Shown piece after piece: positions 37,114-45,879 of a DNA stretch of 64,000 nt (the stretch's first letter is position 1; every line of letters starts with the position of its first letter). This stretch comes from Oscillospiraceae bacterium. GTDB taxonomy: Bacteria; Bacillota; Clostridia; Oscillospirales; Oscillospiraceae. Under the pieces are notes generated by a model. That model was not told where the DNA came from and did not search any database. It saw nothing but the letters and a program-made list of their open reading frames with translations. Location: NCBI GenBank assembly GCA_017406005.1, contig JAFQZI010000091.1, positions 1 to 64,000 of the forward strand, in the 5' to 3' direction. A program made the translations under genes and the position numbers.

Positions 37114-38421
37114 TTATCGCTTCTGCCGTTTGGACAGCACATCAAACATGACGGCAATCAGAAGCACGATGCCTTTGACTACCTTCTGATAGTTGGCGTC
37201 CACGCCGACGATGATCATACCTTTGTTGATGACGCCCATCAGCGTCGCACCGATGATCATGCCGGAAACCTTGCCGGTGCCGCCGTATGCCGATGCACCG
37301 CCGATGAAGCAGGAAGCAATAGCGTCCATCTCATAGCCTTCGCCGTACACCGGGTCGATGCCCTTTGCTCGCCCGGCTGTCAAAATGCCCGCCAAGCCGG
37401 CCAGCAGGCCGATGTTCGCATAGGCGAACCAGAAGACATTGCGGGTTTTAACACCGGAGAGCGCCGTAGCCTTTTCGTTGCCGCCTACGGCATACAGGTG
37501 GCGCCCGATTGCTGTTTTGGTGGTAACATAGGCGTAAATGCCAAGCACCAATGCTACCCAGATCAGCACCATCGGGAAGCCGCGGTAGCAGCTCAGCTTC
37601 ATGCTGATCCACAAGGTCAGCGCAGCAATCACGATCATGGACAGTATCTGCCCCGGGATCGACTGGCTGATCTCAAGCTTTTTCTGTACCAGGATCTTAC
37701 GGATCCTGAGCAAAATAAATATAACCGCTGCGACAAGCCCGATGCACATACAGGTCACATTGAATTTTTCCACAAAGTTTTCACCAATCAAACCAGTCAG
37801 GAAAGCATTTTCCTTGGTGAAGACTTCATTGAGATTCGGGAAGGCATCGCGCATCACATCGGGAATATAACTGGTTTTGCCGTTTCCGAAGAGCTGAAGG
37901 AACTTCTGATTGGTGATATCCACACGATAGCCGTTGAGCACCACGTTAGAAAACCCACGGAACGCGTACATTCCGGCCAGAGTGGCAATGAACGCCGGCA
38001 CCCGGACCTTTGCAATCCAGAATCCCTGGAAAGTACCGATACCCAGCCCAATCAGCAGCATGACGAGAACACTCAGCCACATATTGATGCCGTTTGCCAT
38101 CATGACACAGCCGACAGCTGCCGTAAAACACACTACGGAACCGACGGACAGGTCGATATTACCTCCGGTCAGGATGCACATCAGCATACCGGTAGCCAGC
38201 ACAAAAACGTAGGCGTTTTCAGCAATCAGACCGGTTATATTGGATGGCAGAAGGATCATTCCTTCCTTGCCCTTCCATGTGGCAAACACGATGGTCACAA
38301 CAACCAGGGCGATGATCATTGTGTACTTCTGGAAGAATGCACCGACCTTATACTTCTGCATAAAGTCCGATACACTCTGCTTCCCGCCGGATGAACCATT
38401 TATCTTTTCACCCACGGTCAC
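37114..38421 (-). CDS. Monosaccharide ABC transporter permease, paralogue 2 (MmsB/GguB-like)
   Basis: 435 residues, CUT2 permease, longer than its neighbour because of an extra cytoplasmic loop (about 185-235). It shares [72 protein letters not shown] and the terminal DVLSKRQKR. The larger size and sequence fit the multiple-monosaccharide (GguB/MmsB) permeases that accompany ChvE-type binding proteins. The GTG start overlaps the ATPase stop by four bases and has GGAAGGGG upstream. Confidence 0.92.
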   Translation of the reverse strand: MTVGEKINGSSGGKQSVSDFMQKYKVGAFFQKYTMIIALVVVTIVFATWKGKEGMILLPSNITGLIAENAYVFVLATGMLMCILTGGNIDLSVGSVVCFTAAVGCVMMANGINMWLSVLVMLLIGLGIGTFQGFWIAKVRVPAFIATLAGMYAFRGFSNVVLNGYRVDITNQKFLQLFGNGKTSYIPDVMRDAFPNLNEVFTKENAFLTGLIGENFVEKFNVTCMCIGLVAAVIFILLRIRKILVQKKLEISQSIPGQILSMIVIAALTLWISMKLSCYRGFPMVLIWVALVLGIYAYVTTKTAIGRHLYAVGGNEKATALSGVKTRNVFWFAYANIGLLAGLAGILTAGRAKGIDPVYGEGYEMDAIASCFIGGASAYGGTGKVSGMIIGATLMGVINKGMIIVGVDANYQKVVKGIVLLIAVMFDVLSKRQKR

Positions 38422-39962
38422 ACACCCCTTCCTGATCTGAGAATCGTCGCCATGATGTTTTCCTGTGTCGCATCCTCCGCCTTCATCTCTCCGACAATCC
38501 TGGCTTCATTCATGATATAGATTCGATCACTCATGCCCAGCACTTCAGGGAGCTCGGAGGAAATCAGGACAACGCACTTTCCCGCAGCGGCAAGATCATT
38601 GATAATACAATAGATTTCATATTTTGCTCCTACGTCGATACCACGCGTAGGTTCATCCAGCAACAGGATATCCGGCTCCGCGAACATCCATTTTGCCAGG
38701 AGCACCTTCTGCTGGTTGCCGCCGGAAAGGTTTCCGACCAGCTGCTCCACGGAAGGAGTCTTTATCTTCAGCTTGTCCCTGTATTCTTCCGCTACGGCAT
38801 ATTCCTTGTCGCCGTCGATGACCATATGGTTCGATATCGCACCAAGGTTAGCAAGAGAGGTGTTGACTTTAATGGACTGGGACAGTACCAGGCCGTTTCC
38901 TTTTCTGTCCTCCGTCACATAGGCGATCTTATGCCGGATAGCATCTGACTCGCTCTTGCGCATCTTCACCGGCTTTCCGTCCAGTTTCAGCTCTCCGGAG
39001 AAATTCACTCCGTAGCTCTGGCCGAAGATACTCATAGCCAGCTCTGTACGCCCGGCTCCCATCAGCCCGTAAATACCGACCACTTCGCCCTGACGCACAT
39101 ACAGGGAGACATCGTCCACCACTTTTTTCTCCGGATACAGCGGATGATGCGCCGTCCAGTGGCTGACTTCCATTCTGATATCCCCGATTTTGACGTTTTC
39201 CCGTTTGGGAAAGCGGTTGGTGATCTCGCGGCCGACCATGCCTTTGATAATACGTTCTTCGCTGACAGGTTCCTTCCCGTGATTATCAATGGTCTCAATC
39301 GTCGACCCATCACGAATTACTGTTATTTTATCCGCCACATAGGAGACCTCGTTCAGCTTGTGCGTGATGATGATCATCGTCATCCCCTGCTTTTTAAAGC
39401 TGAGCATAAGATCCAGCAATGCACGGGAGTCTTCTTCATTCAAAGAGGACGTAGGTTCATCCAGAATCAGCAGCTTTGCTTTTTTTGCCAGCGCCTTGGC
39501 AATTTCGACCAGCTGCTGTTTGCCGGTGCCGATAGTTTTTACCTGAATCTTGGAACTCTCCTGCAAACCGACCATTTTCAGGTATTTGTCGGCCTCGGAA
39601 TAGGTTTTATTCCAGTCTATGGCGAATTTATGCCCGCACTCATTACCGAGATACATATTTTCGCCGATCGTCATCTCAGGAACCAGTGCAAGTTCCTGAT
39701 GGATGATGACAATGCCCAGTTTTTCAGAATCCTTAATATTGGAAAACTTACAGACCTGGCCGTCGTAAATGATATCTCCCTCATATGTTCCATAAGGATA
39801 AATACCGCTCAACACGTTCATCAGCGTGCTTTTCCCCGCTCCATTTTCCCCGACGAGGGCATGGATTTCTCCTTCTTCCACCTGAAGATTCACATTGTCA
39901 AGCGCTTTTACACCCGGGAAGGTCTTCGTAATATTCTTCATTTCCAGCAGAATCTTGGCCAT
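38418..39962 (-). CDS. Monosaccharide ABC transporter ATPase (MglA/XylG/GguA type)
   Basis: 514 residues with two fused ATPase domains, as in CUT2 systems. First domain: Walker [10 protein letters not shown], Walker [15 protein letters not shown]. Second domain: degenerate Walker A region ([10 protein letters not shown]), [14 protein letters not shown] signature, [15 protein letters not shown]. Energises both paralogous permeases. ATG preceded by a GAAGAGAAG stretch. Confidence 0.95.
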   Translation of the reverse strand: MAKILLEMKNITKTFPGVKALDNVNLQVEEGEIHALVGENGAGKSTLMNVLSGIYPYGTYEGDIIYDGQVCKFSNIKDSEKLGIVIIHQELALVPEMTIGENMYLGNECGHKFAIDWNKTYSEADKYLKMVGLQESSKIQVKTIGTGKQQLVEIAKALAKKAKLLILDEPTSSLNEEDSRALLDLMLSFKKQGMTMIIITHKLNEVSYVADKITVIRDGSTIETIDNHGKEPVSEERIIKGMVGREITNRFPKRENVKIGDIRMEVSHWTAHHPLYPEKKVVDDVSLYVRQGEVVGIYGLMGAGRTELAMSIFGQSYGVNFSGELKLDGKPVKMRKSESDAIRHKIAYVTEDRKGNGLVLSQSIKVNTSLANLGAISNHMVIDGDKEYAVAEEYRDKLKIKTPSVEQLVGNLSGGNQQKVLLAKWMFAEPDILLLDEPTRGIDVGAKYEIYCIINDLAAAGKCVVLISSELPEVLGMSDRIYIMNEARIVGEMKAEDATQENIMATILRSGRGV

Positions 39963-39985
39963 GGTTCTTCTCTTCCCTTCTGGAA

Positions 39986-40018
39986 ACGATGCAGGCGAGC
40001 CTAGCCCACCTGCATCGT
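39986..40018 (-). terminator. Intercistronic hairpin after the sugar-binding protein gene
   Basis: 10-bp perfect inverted repeat ACGATGCAGG/CCTGCATCGT in the 94-base gap before the ATPase gene. Probable differential-expression hairpin. Confidence 0.6.
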
Positions 40019-40056
40019 AATTTGATTTAGCAGTTTATTCTAATTTTTTAATAAGA

Positions 40057-41109
40057 TTATGCCAGCTGATCGGCAGTGTAGTAGCCGGAATCAAGCAGCA
40101 GTTCTTCGTAGTTGTTCACATCTGCGAATACCGGCTCGCAAAGGAAGGAAGGAACTACAATCACGTTGTTGTCATAGGTCTCGGTATCGTTGACATCGAC
40201 TTCCTCACCATTGAGGATCTGGCCAACCATCTTCACGACCTGAGCGGCGAGAGTACGGGTGTCTTTGAACACGGACATGCTCTGCTTGCCGGCGATCATG
40301 TTCTTCACGTTGGAGATATCGCAGTCCTGACCGGTGATGATGGGCCACTCGCCGTCATAGTTGTCTTCCAGAGCGTTGGTTACACCAAGAGCAGTGGAGT
40401 CATTGGAGCAGAGCCATGCGTCGATGCTGGAGCCATCTGCATAGAAGGATGCGAGGATGCTGCTTGCACGGGTCTGGGCAACTTCGGTCTTCCAGGTCGG
40501 GGTAGCAACATCGCTGAATTCAACCTGGCCGGATTTTACGATGACTTTGCCTGCATCAATGTAGGGTCTGATGATATCCATAGCGCCGCTGTAGAAGAAG
40601 TTTGCATTGTTGTCGCCCGGGTCACCGGCGGTGATTTCCATGTAGAAGGGGCCTTCAGCATTGTCGAGATCCAGGGTTTCTTTTACATAGGTGCCCTGCT
40701 TGGTGCCGACCATGTAGTTATCGAAGGTTGCATAGTAGGAAACAGCGTCAGACTCCATCAGCAGACGGTCATAGGCGATGACGGGGATACCCTTTTCCTT
40801 GGCGAGGTCCAGAGCGGAGCCGAGGGAGGAGCCTTCAATAGCAGCGATCACGACGACATCGCAGCCATTGTTGATCATGTTGGTCACCTGGTTCAGCTGC
40901 TGCTGAACGTCATTGGAAGCGAACTGCAGGTCAACGTTATAGCCTTCTGCTTCGAACATTGCTTTCATGTTTTCGCCGTCCTGGTTCCAACGCTGAAGGT
41001 CTTTCGTCGGCATTGCGACACCAACGGTTTTACCATCTGCAGAAGCATTGATTGCGCACAGAGCAAAAATCATGCAGAGTGCAAGGGCAAGCGCAAGAAC
41101 TTTTTTCAT
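40057..41109 (-). CDS. chvE: ChvE-like multiple-sugar-binding protein
   Basis: 350 residues. Sec signal peptide (MKKVLALALALCMIFALCA...ASA) without lipobox, then a type I periplasmic-binding fold. It opens VGVAMPTKDLQRWNQDGENMK and continues with NGCDVVVIAAIEGSSLG, YDRLLMESDAVSYYATFDNYMVG, SNDSTALGVTNAL and GQDCDISNVKNMIAGKQSMSVFKDTR, all matching ChvE-type aldose-binding proteins. Its signal peptide is almost identical to that of the CUT1 binding protein at 44392. First gene of the sugar operon, directly behind the operator-promoter. Confidence 0.92.
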   Translation of the reverse strand: MKKVLALALALCMIFALCAINASADGKTVGVAMPTKDLQRWNQDGENMKAMFEAEGYNVDLQFASNDVQQQLNQVTNMINNGCDVVVIAAIEGSSLGSALDLAKEKGIPVIAYDRLLMESDAVSYYATFDNYMVGTKQGTYVKETLDLDNAEGPFYMEITAGDPGDNNANFFYSGAMDIIRPYIDAGKVIVKSGQVEFSDVATPTWKTEVAQTRASSILASFYADGSSIDAWLCSNDSTALGVTNALEDNYDGEWPIITGQDCDISNVKNMIAGKQSMSVFKDTRTLAAQVVKMVGQILNGEEVDVNDTETYDNNVIVVPSFLCEPVFADVNNYEELLLDSGYYTADQLA

Positions 41110-41175
41110 TTTGCTTTCTCCTTATTTTTTTATTCCCCGAAGGGTTATAGTTTGTGGTGAACCACCACTGGTCTT

Positions 41176-41204
41176 ATTTTATAAAGCTTTTTTACAAAAG
41201 TCAA
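41176..41204 (-). promoter_or_regulatory. Promoter of the sugar operon with operator in the spacer
   Basis: Minus strand: TTGACT (41199-41204), 17-base spacer, TAAAAT (41176-41181). The spacer holds TTTATAAAGCTTTTTTACA (41178-41196), which matches the site at 41350 in front of the ROK gene; repression by that regulator is inferred. Confidence 0.75.
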
Positions 41205-41317
41205 TTATATATTTGTTTATTTTGTTTTTTTCGGTAACTTGCACAAAAATTAACGTTCGATTTTGGTCAGTATGCATAAATAAATCGGTTTCTTTTGCGA
41301 AATGATTGACTTTGGGG

Positions 41318-41370
41318 TTGACTTTACGAAACAATATATGTAAAATAATTTTATAAAACGTTTTTACGGA
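41318..41370 (+). promoter_or_regulatory. Promoter and operator of the ROK regulator gene
   Basis: TTGACT (41318-41323), 17-base spacer, TAAAAT (41341-41346). Immediately downstream lies TTTATAAAACGTTTTTACG (41350-41368), whose centre TAAAACGTTTTTA is nearly palindromic; it would overlap the transcription start and allow autoregulation. Confidence 0.75.
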
Positions 41371-41395
41371 ATTTTTCTGATCAGGGGGTGAGCTT

Positions 41396-42529
41396 TTGTC
41401 AGACCTGAACGATGCCATTTCCGACCGACGGAGACAAACGCGAAGCAGCGTCTATCATTATCTTTATCAGTCTCCTGAGCCGCGTTCGAAGCAGGATATA
41501 TCAAGAGATTTAAATCTGAGTCTTCCCACCGTCTATCAGAATGTCTCGGAGCTTCTGGATGCCGGGCTCATTGAATATGCGGGAACATCCCAGTCAGCCG
41601 GCGGGCGGCCTGCCATGCAGCTCCGTATTCTTCCCGGAGCACGCTGTGCTATTGGCATCAGTATCACCGGGCACCGCCTTCGGTTTGCTGCAACGGATCT
41701 TTCTCGTGAGGAAATCGCCTATAAAGATCTTCGCCATTCTCTGAATGTTGAAGACGAAGGATACTCTGAATTTGTTGCACAACAGCTTGAGAATTTTATT
41801 GACGAAAACCACATTGATCGAAATAGAATCCTGGGAGTCGGAATCAGTATTGCCGGGATCATCCTGCCGGAGATTTTCACTGTGCTGTATGCTCCGACCC
41901 TTTACATTCGCAACCTCTCTCTGAAGGCATTGATCGATGCCATCCCCTATTCTGTTTTTCCCGGGAATGATGCCAGCAGCGGCGGCTTTGCGGAATGGTT
42001 CGGCAGTGAAAAACGCGAAAGCATCGCATTCCTGTCTCTCGCCGAGGGTGTCGGCGGTGCGGTACTTGTCAACGGAGATCAGTATGTCGGCAACAATTAC
42101 CGCAGCGGAGAGTTCGGCCATATGTGTGTGGAATGGGACGGGCTGCCCTGCTCCTGTGGCAGAAAAGGCTGTCTGGAGGCTTACTGCAGTGCCAAACGGC
42201 TGAGCACCGATCTCGGCATTACGCTGCCTGAGTTTTTCAGCGGCCTGGAAAACGGCAACGAGGACTACGCAGCACTGTGGGAAGATTTCAAAAAGCATCT
42301 GGTGATCGGGCTGCATAACATCCGTATGACGCTTGACTGCGACATCGTTCTCGGCGGATACCTGACGGAATACCTGAAACCGTATATCGGTGAACTGCAG
42401 GAGATGCTGGCAGAAACCGATCCCTTTGACAGAGAGTGCCACTATCTTCGTATCAGCCGCTATTCCAAAGACAGCTCCATGCTCGGGGTGGCTCTCACCT
42501 TCATCCGTGACTTCTTAAACAGTATTTAA
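41396..42529 (+). CDS. ROK-family transcriptional repressor (XylR/NagC type)
   Basis: 377 residues. Winged helix-turn-helix at 15-65 (RSSVYHYLYQ...SKQDISRDLNLSLPTVYQNVSELLDAGLI), then the ROK sugar-kinase-like domain with AIGISITGHRL, the zinc motif EFGHMCVEWDGLPCSCGRKGCLEAYCS and a conserved NDASSGGFAEW. The TTG start follows AGGGGG by 7 bases. It is divergent from the sugar operon and flanked by matching operator-like sites at both promoters, so it most likely represses transport and catabolism until the sugar is present. Confidence 0.92.
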   Translation: MSDLNDAISDRRRQTRSSVYHYLYQSPEPRSKQDISRDLNLSLPTVYQNVSELLDAGLIEYAGTSQSAGGRPAMQLRILPGARCAIGISITGHRLRFAATDLSREEIAYKDLRHSLNVEDEGYSEFVAQQLENFIDENHIDRNRILGVGISIAGIILPEIFTVLYAPTLYIRNLSLKALIDAIPYSVFPGNDASSGGFAEWFGSEKRESIAFLSLAEGVGGAVLVNGDQYVGNNYRSGEFGHMCVEWDGLPCSCGRKGCLEAYCSAKRLSTDLGITLPEFFSGLENGNEDYAALWEDFKKHLVIGLHNIRMTLDCDIVLGGYLTEYLKPYIGELQEMLAETDPFDRECHYLRISRYSKDSSMLGVALTFIRDFLNSI

Positions 42530-42543
42530 ATGAGGAAGCAAAC

Positions 42544-42963
42544 ATGAAAGATCAGATAAAAAAACTGACAGAGGATTATATTTCCGCAACCGACGCCCTG
42601 CTTGAAAACCGGAAATTCGGAGAAGGGGTCTTCGGCATGCCCGACTCCGCCCGAAGCAGCCCCGTGCATATGGAATACTACAACGCGGTCGAAGCTGCGG
42701 TGAATGAATACCTCTCTGCCGCACCACAGGTTGAAGAGACCGATGAAGCCGTCCGCTTTCTGCTCATGGCCAGTGAAGAATACCCCTGCAGCAACCTCGC
42801 AACCTGGATGCTGATTGCTATCCAAAGGCAGGCTCTACCGCTGATCCCTCTGATGTCGGACGAGAAGCGCGCAGAGCTCTACACCTGGTTCAATGCCCAT
42901 GTTCCGCGTCTGCAGCGTCTCCCTGCTCAGCGTGACATTATAAAAGCCTTAAAGAAACGCTGA
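42544..42963 (+). CDS. Hypothetical protein coupled to the ROK regulator
   Basis: 139 residues, helical, no signal peptide or membrane segment. Blocks worth noting are MPDSARSSPVHMEYYNAV, TDEAVRFLLMASEEYPCSNLATWMLIAIQ and TWFNAHVPRLQRLPAQRDIIKALKKR. It starts 15 bases after the ROK gene with GAGGAA and ends just before a terminator, so it is co-expressed. Family not recognised. Confidence 0.7.
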   Translation: MKDQIKKLTEDYISATDALLENRKFGEGVFGMPDSARSSPVHMEYYNAVEAAVNEYLSAAPQVEETDEAVRFLLMASEEYPCSNLATWMLIAIQRQALPLIPLMSDEKRAELYTWFNAHVPRLQRLPAQRDIIKALKKR

Positions 42964-42999
42964 AACAACTATCTTGTACCTCATAAAAAGCGCCAATAA

Positions 43000-43028
43000 G
43001 CAGTCCGTCTCCTGCGGATTGCTTTTTT
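43000..43028 (+). terminator. Rho-independent terminator after the ROK unit
   Basis: Eight-bp stem GCAGTCCG/CGGATTGC (one G-U pair), 7-base loop, then TTTTTT. Confidence 0.85.
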
Positions 43029-43036
43029 GGTTACTT

Positions 43037-43058
43037 TTTCGAAATCGATTACGCGAAA
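43037..43058. promoter_or_regulatory. LacI-type operator-like palindrome
   Basis: CGAAATCGATTACG with CG centre, near-perfect two-fold symmetry, embedded in a larger TTTCG/CGAAA frame. It matches a second half at 43288-43299 (CGAAATCGTTTA) next to the LacI promoter, so it may bind the regulator encoded downstream. Confidence 0.45.
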
Positions 43059-43251
43059 AAAGTCCGGTTTTTTCGACGCTTTTTAAGGGCTTTTCGGATA
43101 ATTACGTTAAATATTCAAATTTTCGTGGTTTTTTAAGTTATGTAAATATATCTTTCTATCTCATTTGCACATTTTGCACAAATTTTGGCCTTTATTTTTA
43201 TGCACACTTCACAAAAATCATTTTAAAAGCGTCTTTTGCAGTATTTTTCTC

Positions 43252-43299
43252 TTGCAATAATGGGAAGAATAGGCTATATTGAAGCCACGAAATCGTTTA
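43252..43299 (+). promoter_or_regulatory. Promoter of the LacI regulator with operator-like site
   Basis: TTGCAA (43252-43257), 17-base spacer, TATATT (43275-43280). CGAAATCGTTTA at 43288-43299 sits at the expected start point and suggests autoregulation. Confidence 0.6.
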
Positions 43300-43321
43300 A
43301 GTGAAAGGAGCTTTGCGAAAG

Positions 43322-44335
43322 ATGGTGTCGCTGAAAGACATCGCCAATATGTGCGGCGTGTCAGTCGCTACCGTCAGCAAAGCACTGAATGATCAGCCGG
43401 ATGTTGGCCCCGAAACCCGTGACAAAATCAAGAATCTGGCTGATGAGCTCGGTTACTTCACAAACTCTGCAGCGAAAGCTTTAAAGACAAACCGCACGCA
43501 TAATCTCGGTGTGCTGTTTGTGGATGAGGGGCACAGGGGCCTGACGCACGAATTCTTTGCTGCACTGCTCAACAGCTTTAAAGAGGAAGCCGAGCAGGAC
43601 GGTTATGATATTACCTTTATCAATAACCGGAATGTCGGCGGGAAAAAGATCACCTATCTTCAGCATTGCCTCTACCGCGGTGTCGACGGGCTGCTGATGG
43701 CCTGTGTTGATTTCTACGATGACCAAGTCATGGAAGTTGTCAATTCATCGCTGCCTGTTGTCACGATCGACCATGTTTTCAACAACCGTGCCGCGGTAAT
43801 GTCAGACAATGTCGGCGGACTGGAAACCCTGATCTCTTATGCTTACTCGATGGGACACCGGAAGATAGCTTTTATCTACGGGGAACCGACAGCCGTTACG
43901 GAAAACCGGAAAATCGGCTTCCATCGCGCATGTGAAAAATACGGACTGACCGTTCCGGACGGATATCTTGTCGAATCCAAATATTATGATGCGGAAGATT
44001 GCTATGCCGTAACAGCCAAACTGCTTACCCTCCCCGAAAGACCGACCTGTATTCTTTTCCCGGATGATTTTTCCCTCACCGGCGGCGTCAGAGCGATTCG
44101 GGAAGCCGGACTAAGGATTCCGGATGATATCTCCGTGATGGGATACGACGGCATTATCACTTCCCAGCTGATGAACCCCAGAATTACGACTTTGCAGCAG
44201 GATACGGATCGCCTCGGCAAGGAAGCCGCAAAAAAGCTGATCGAGCTGATCGAAAAGCCCAAAACCGCGCTTCTGGATCGGATACTTGTTCCGGGTAAAC
44301 TTCTCACCGGAGAATCTGTTAAAAATCTTGTGTGA
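43322..44335 (+). CDS. LacI-family transcriptional regulator
   Basis: 337 residues from the ATG at 43322. N-terminal HTH VSLKDIANMCGVSVATVSKALNDQPDVGPETRDKI, hinge region, then a sugar-binding core (LGVLFVDEGHRGLTHEFFAALLNSF, VDGLLMACVDF, RKIAFIYGEPTAVTENRKIGF, SVMGYDGIITSQLMNPRITTLQQD). It lies 56 bases upstream of the CUT1 importer operon, which it probably controls. Confidence 0.93.
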   Translation: MVSLKDIANMCGVSVATVSKALNDQPDVGPETRDKIKNLADELGYFTNSAAKALKTNRTHNLGVLFVDEGHRGLTHEFFAALLNSFKEEAEQDGYDITFINNRNVGGKKITYLQHCLYRGVDGLLMACVDFYDDQVMEVVNSSLPVVTIDHVFNNRAAVMSDNVGGLETLISYAYSMGHRKIAFIYGEPTAVTENRKIGFHRACEKYGLTVPDGYLVESKYYDAEDCYAVTAKLLTLPERPTCILFPDDFSLTGGVRAIREAGLRIPDDISVMGYDGIITSQLMNPRITTLQQDTDRLGKEAAKKLIELIEKPKTALLDRILVPGKLLTGESVKNLV

Positions 44336-44391
44336 TTGGCGGCGGTGCCGCATGACATATAATCACAAATAATTTTAGGAGGAAATTCCAA

Positions 44392-45735
44392 ATGAAGAAA
44401 GTTCTCGCACTCGCACTTGCTCTTTGCATGGTTCTCAGCTTCTGTGCAATCAGCGCATCCGCAGATGGCAAAGTTGTCATCAACGTGATGTCCTTCACCG
44501 ATGAAGTTCCCGGCATGATCACCAAGTACATGGAAGCACATCCCGATGTTGCTGAAAAGTACGAAGTAAAGACCACCATCACCGCTACCACCGACGGCCT
44601 CTACCAGCCCGCTCTGGACCAGGCTCTTGCAGCCGGCGGCGCTGATGCTCCCGACATCTACTGCGCAGAAGCAGCATTCGTGCTGAAGTATGCCCAGGGC
44701 GATGCCTGCGAGTATGCAGCAGCCTATGAAGACCTCGGCATTGATGTTGCAGCTGCAATTGAAGCTGCTGACATTGCTCAGTACACCATCGATATCGGCA
44801 CCCGCCCGTCCGACGGCAAACTCGTTGGTCTCGGCTATCAGGCAACCGGCGGCGCATTCATCTACCGTCGTTCCATCGCCCAGGATGTCTGGGGCAATGA
44901 TGATCCCGCATTCGTAGCTGAGAAGATCGGCGCAGGCTCCGGCAACTGGGATGCATTCTTTGCAGCAGCTGCAGAGCTGAAGGAAAAGGGCTACGCCATT
45001 ATTTCCGGTGACGGCGATATGTGGCACGCTGTTGAAAACAGCTCCCCCACCGGCTGGATTGTTGACGGTGCTCTGAACATTGACCCGGCTCGTGAAGCAT
45101 TCCTTGACCTCTCCAAGCAGCTCAAGGACAACGGCTACCACCACGACACGCAGGACTGGACCGAAGGCTGGTTCGGTGACATGCAGAAGGACGGCGGCGT
45201 ATTCGGCTTCTACGGCCCGGCATGGCTGATCAACTATACGCTCGGCGCCAACTGCGGCGAAGGCGACAACAGCTCTTACGGCGACTGGGCAGTCTGCACT
45301 CCGAACATCGGCTTCTTCTGGGGCGGCACCTGGGTCCTGGCAAGCAAGTATGTTGTCGGCTCCGAGAAGGCAGAAGTTGTTGCTGACATCATCAAGTGGA
45401 TCACCCTCGACTGCGATGAGACTTCTCTCCAGTACTACTGGGCAAACGGCACTCTGAACGGCGAAGGCGGCACGAAGGATACTGTTGCTTCCGGCACTGT
45501 TATGGCAATGTCCAACGGCGAGATGGCATTCCTCGGCGGCCAGAACATGTTCGACGTGTTCGTACCGGCCAACCAGTATGCAAACGGCAAGAACCTCACC
45601 CAGTATGATGAGACCATCAACAACTACTGGCGTGATGCAGTCCGTCAGTACACCTCCGGTGCACTGTCCCGCGACGATGCACTTGCTGCTTTCAAGCAGA
45701 ACGTTGCTGACAACCTCGACGTCGAAGTCGCTTAA
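44392..45735 (+). CDS. Carbohydrate ABC transporter substrate-binding protein (CUT1)
   Basis: 447 residues, SBP_bac_1-type. Sec signal peptide (MKKVLALALALCMVLSFCA...ASA) without a lipobox Cys. Binding-fold features include ALDQALAAGGADAPDIYCAEAAF, FFAAAAELKEKGY, GYYHHDTQDW-like solvent-cleft residues, WGGTWVLASKY and a C-terminal AFKQNVADNL. Codon use is visibly more biased (GGC, CTC, ATC) than in its neighbours, consistent with high expression. Ligand probably a xylo- or other oligosaccharide, judging from the GH3 gene at the end of the unit. Confidence 0.92.
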   Translation: MKKVLALALALCMVLSFCAISASADGKVVINVMSFTDEVPGMITKYMEAHPDVAEKYEVKTTITATTDGLYQPALDQALAAGGADAPDIYCAEAAFVLKYAQGDACEYAAAYEDLGIDVAAAIEAADIAQYTIDIGTRPSDGKLVGLGYQATGGAFIYRRSIAQDVWGNDDPAFVAEKIGAGSGNWDAFFAAAAELKEKGYAIISGDGDMWHAVENSSPTGWIVDGALNIDPAREAFLDLSKQLKDNGYHHDTQDWTEGWFGDMQKDGGVFGFYGPAWLINYTLGANCGEGDNSSYGDWAVCTPNIGFFWGGTWVLASKYVVGSEKAEVVADIIKWITLDCDETSLQYYWANGTLNGEGGTKDTVASGTVMAMSNGEMAFLGGQNMFDVFVPANQYANGKNLTQYDETINNYWRDAVRQYTSGALSRDDALAAFKQNVADNLDVEVA

Positions 45736-45750
45736 TCCCTGATCAGATTA

Positions 45751-45785
45751 CGGGGAGGGATCTCCATCCCTCCCCGAACTTTTTC
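45751..45785 (+). terminator. First attenuator hairpin after the CUT1 binding protein
   Basis: Perfect 11-bp stem CGGGGAGGGAT/ATCCCTCCCCG, 4-base loop, then ACTTTTT. Confidence 0.8.
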
Positions 45786-45789
45786 AGAG

Positions 45790-45844
45790 CAGACGCAGCA
45801 GCCCTGCATGTTTCCCGGAATCGGAAGACTGCTGCGTCTGTTTT
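45790..45844 (+). terminator. Second attenuator hairpin after the CUT1 binding protein
   Basis: Perfect 12-bp stem CAGACGCAGCAG/CTGCTGCGTCTG with a 27-base loop, followed by TTTT. Together with the preceding hairpin it would cut transcription before the permease genes. Confidence 0.7.
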
Positions 45845-45879
45845 GAACAGAAGTTAGAGAAAAGGAGAGGAATAGCCTT

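Noticed and set aside
44002-45144. Minus-strand frame across the LacI and binding-protein genes
   Set aside because: It spans two well-defined plus-strand genes and the gap between them; a by-product of strong codon bias in the binding-protein gene.
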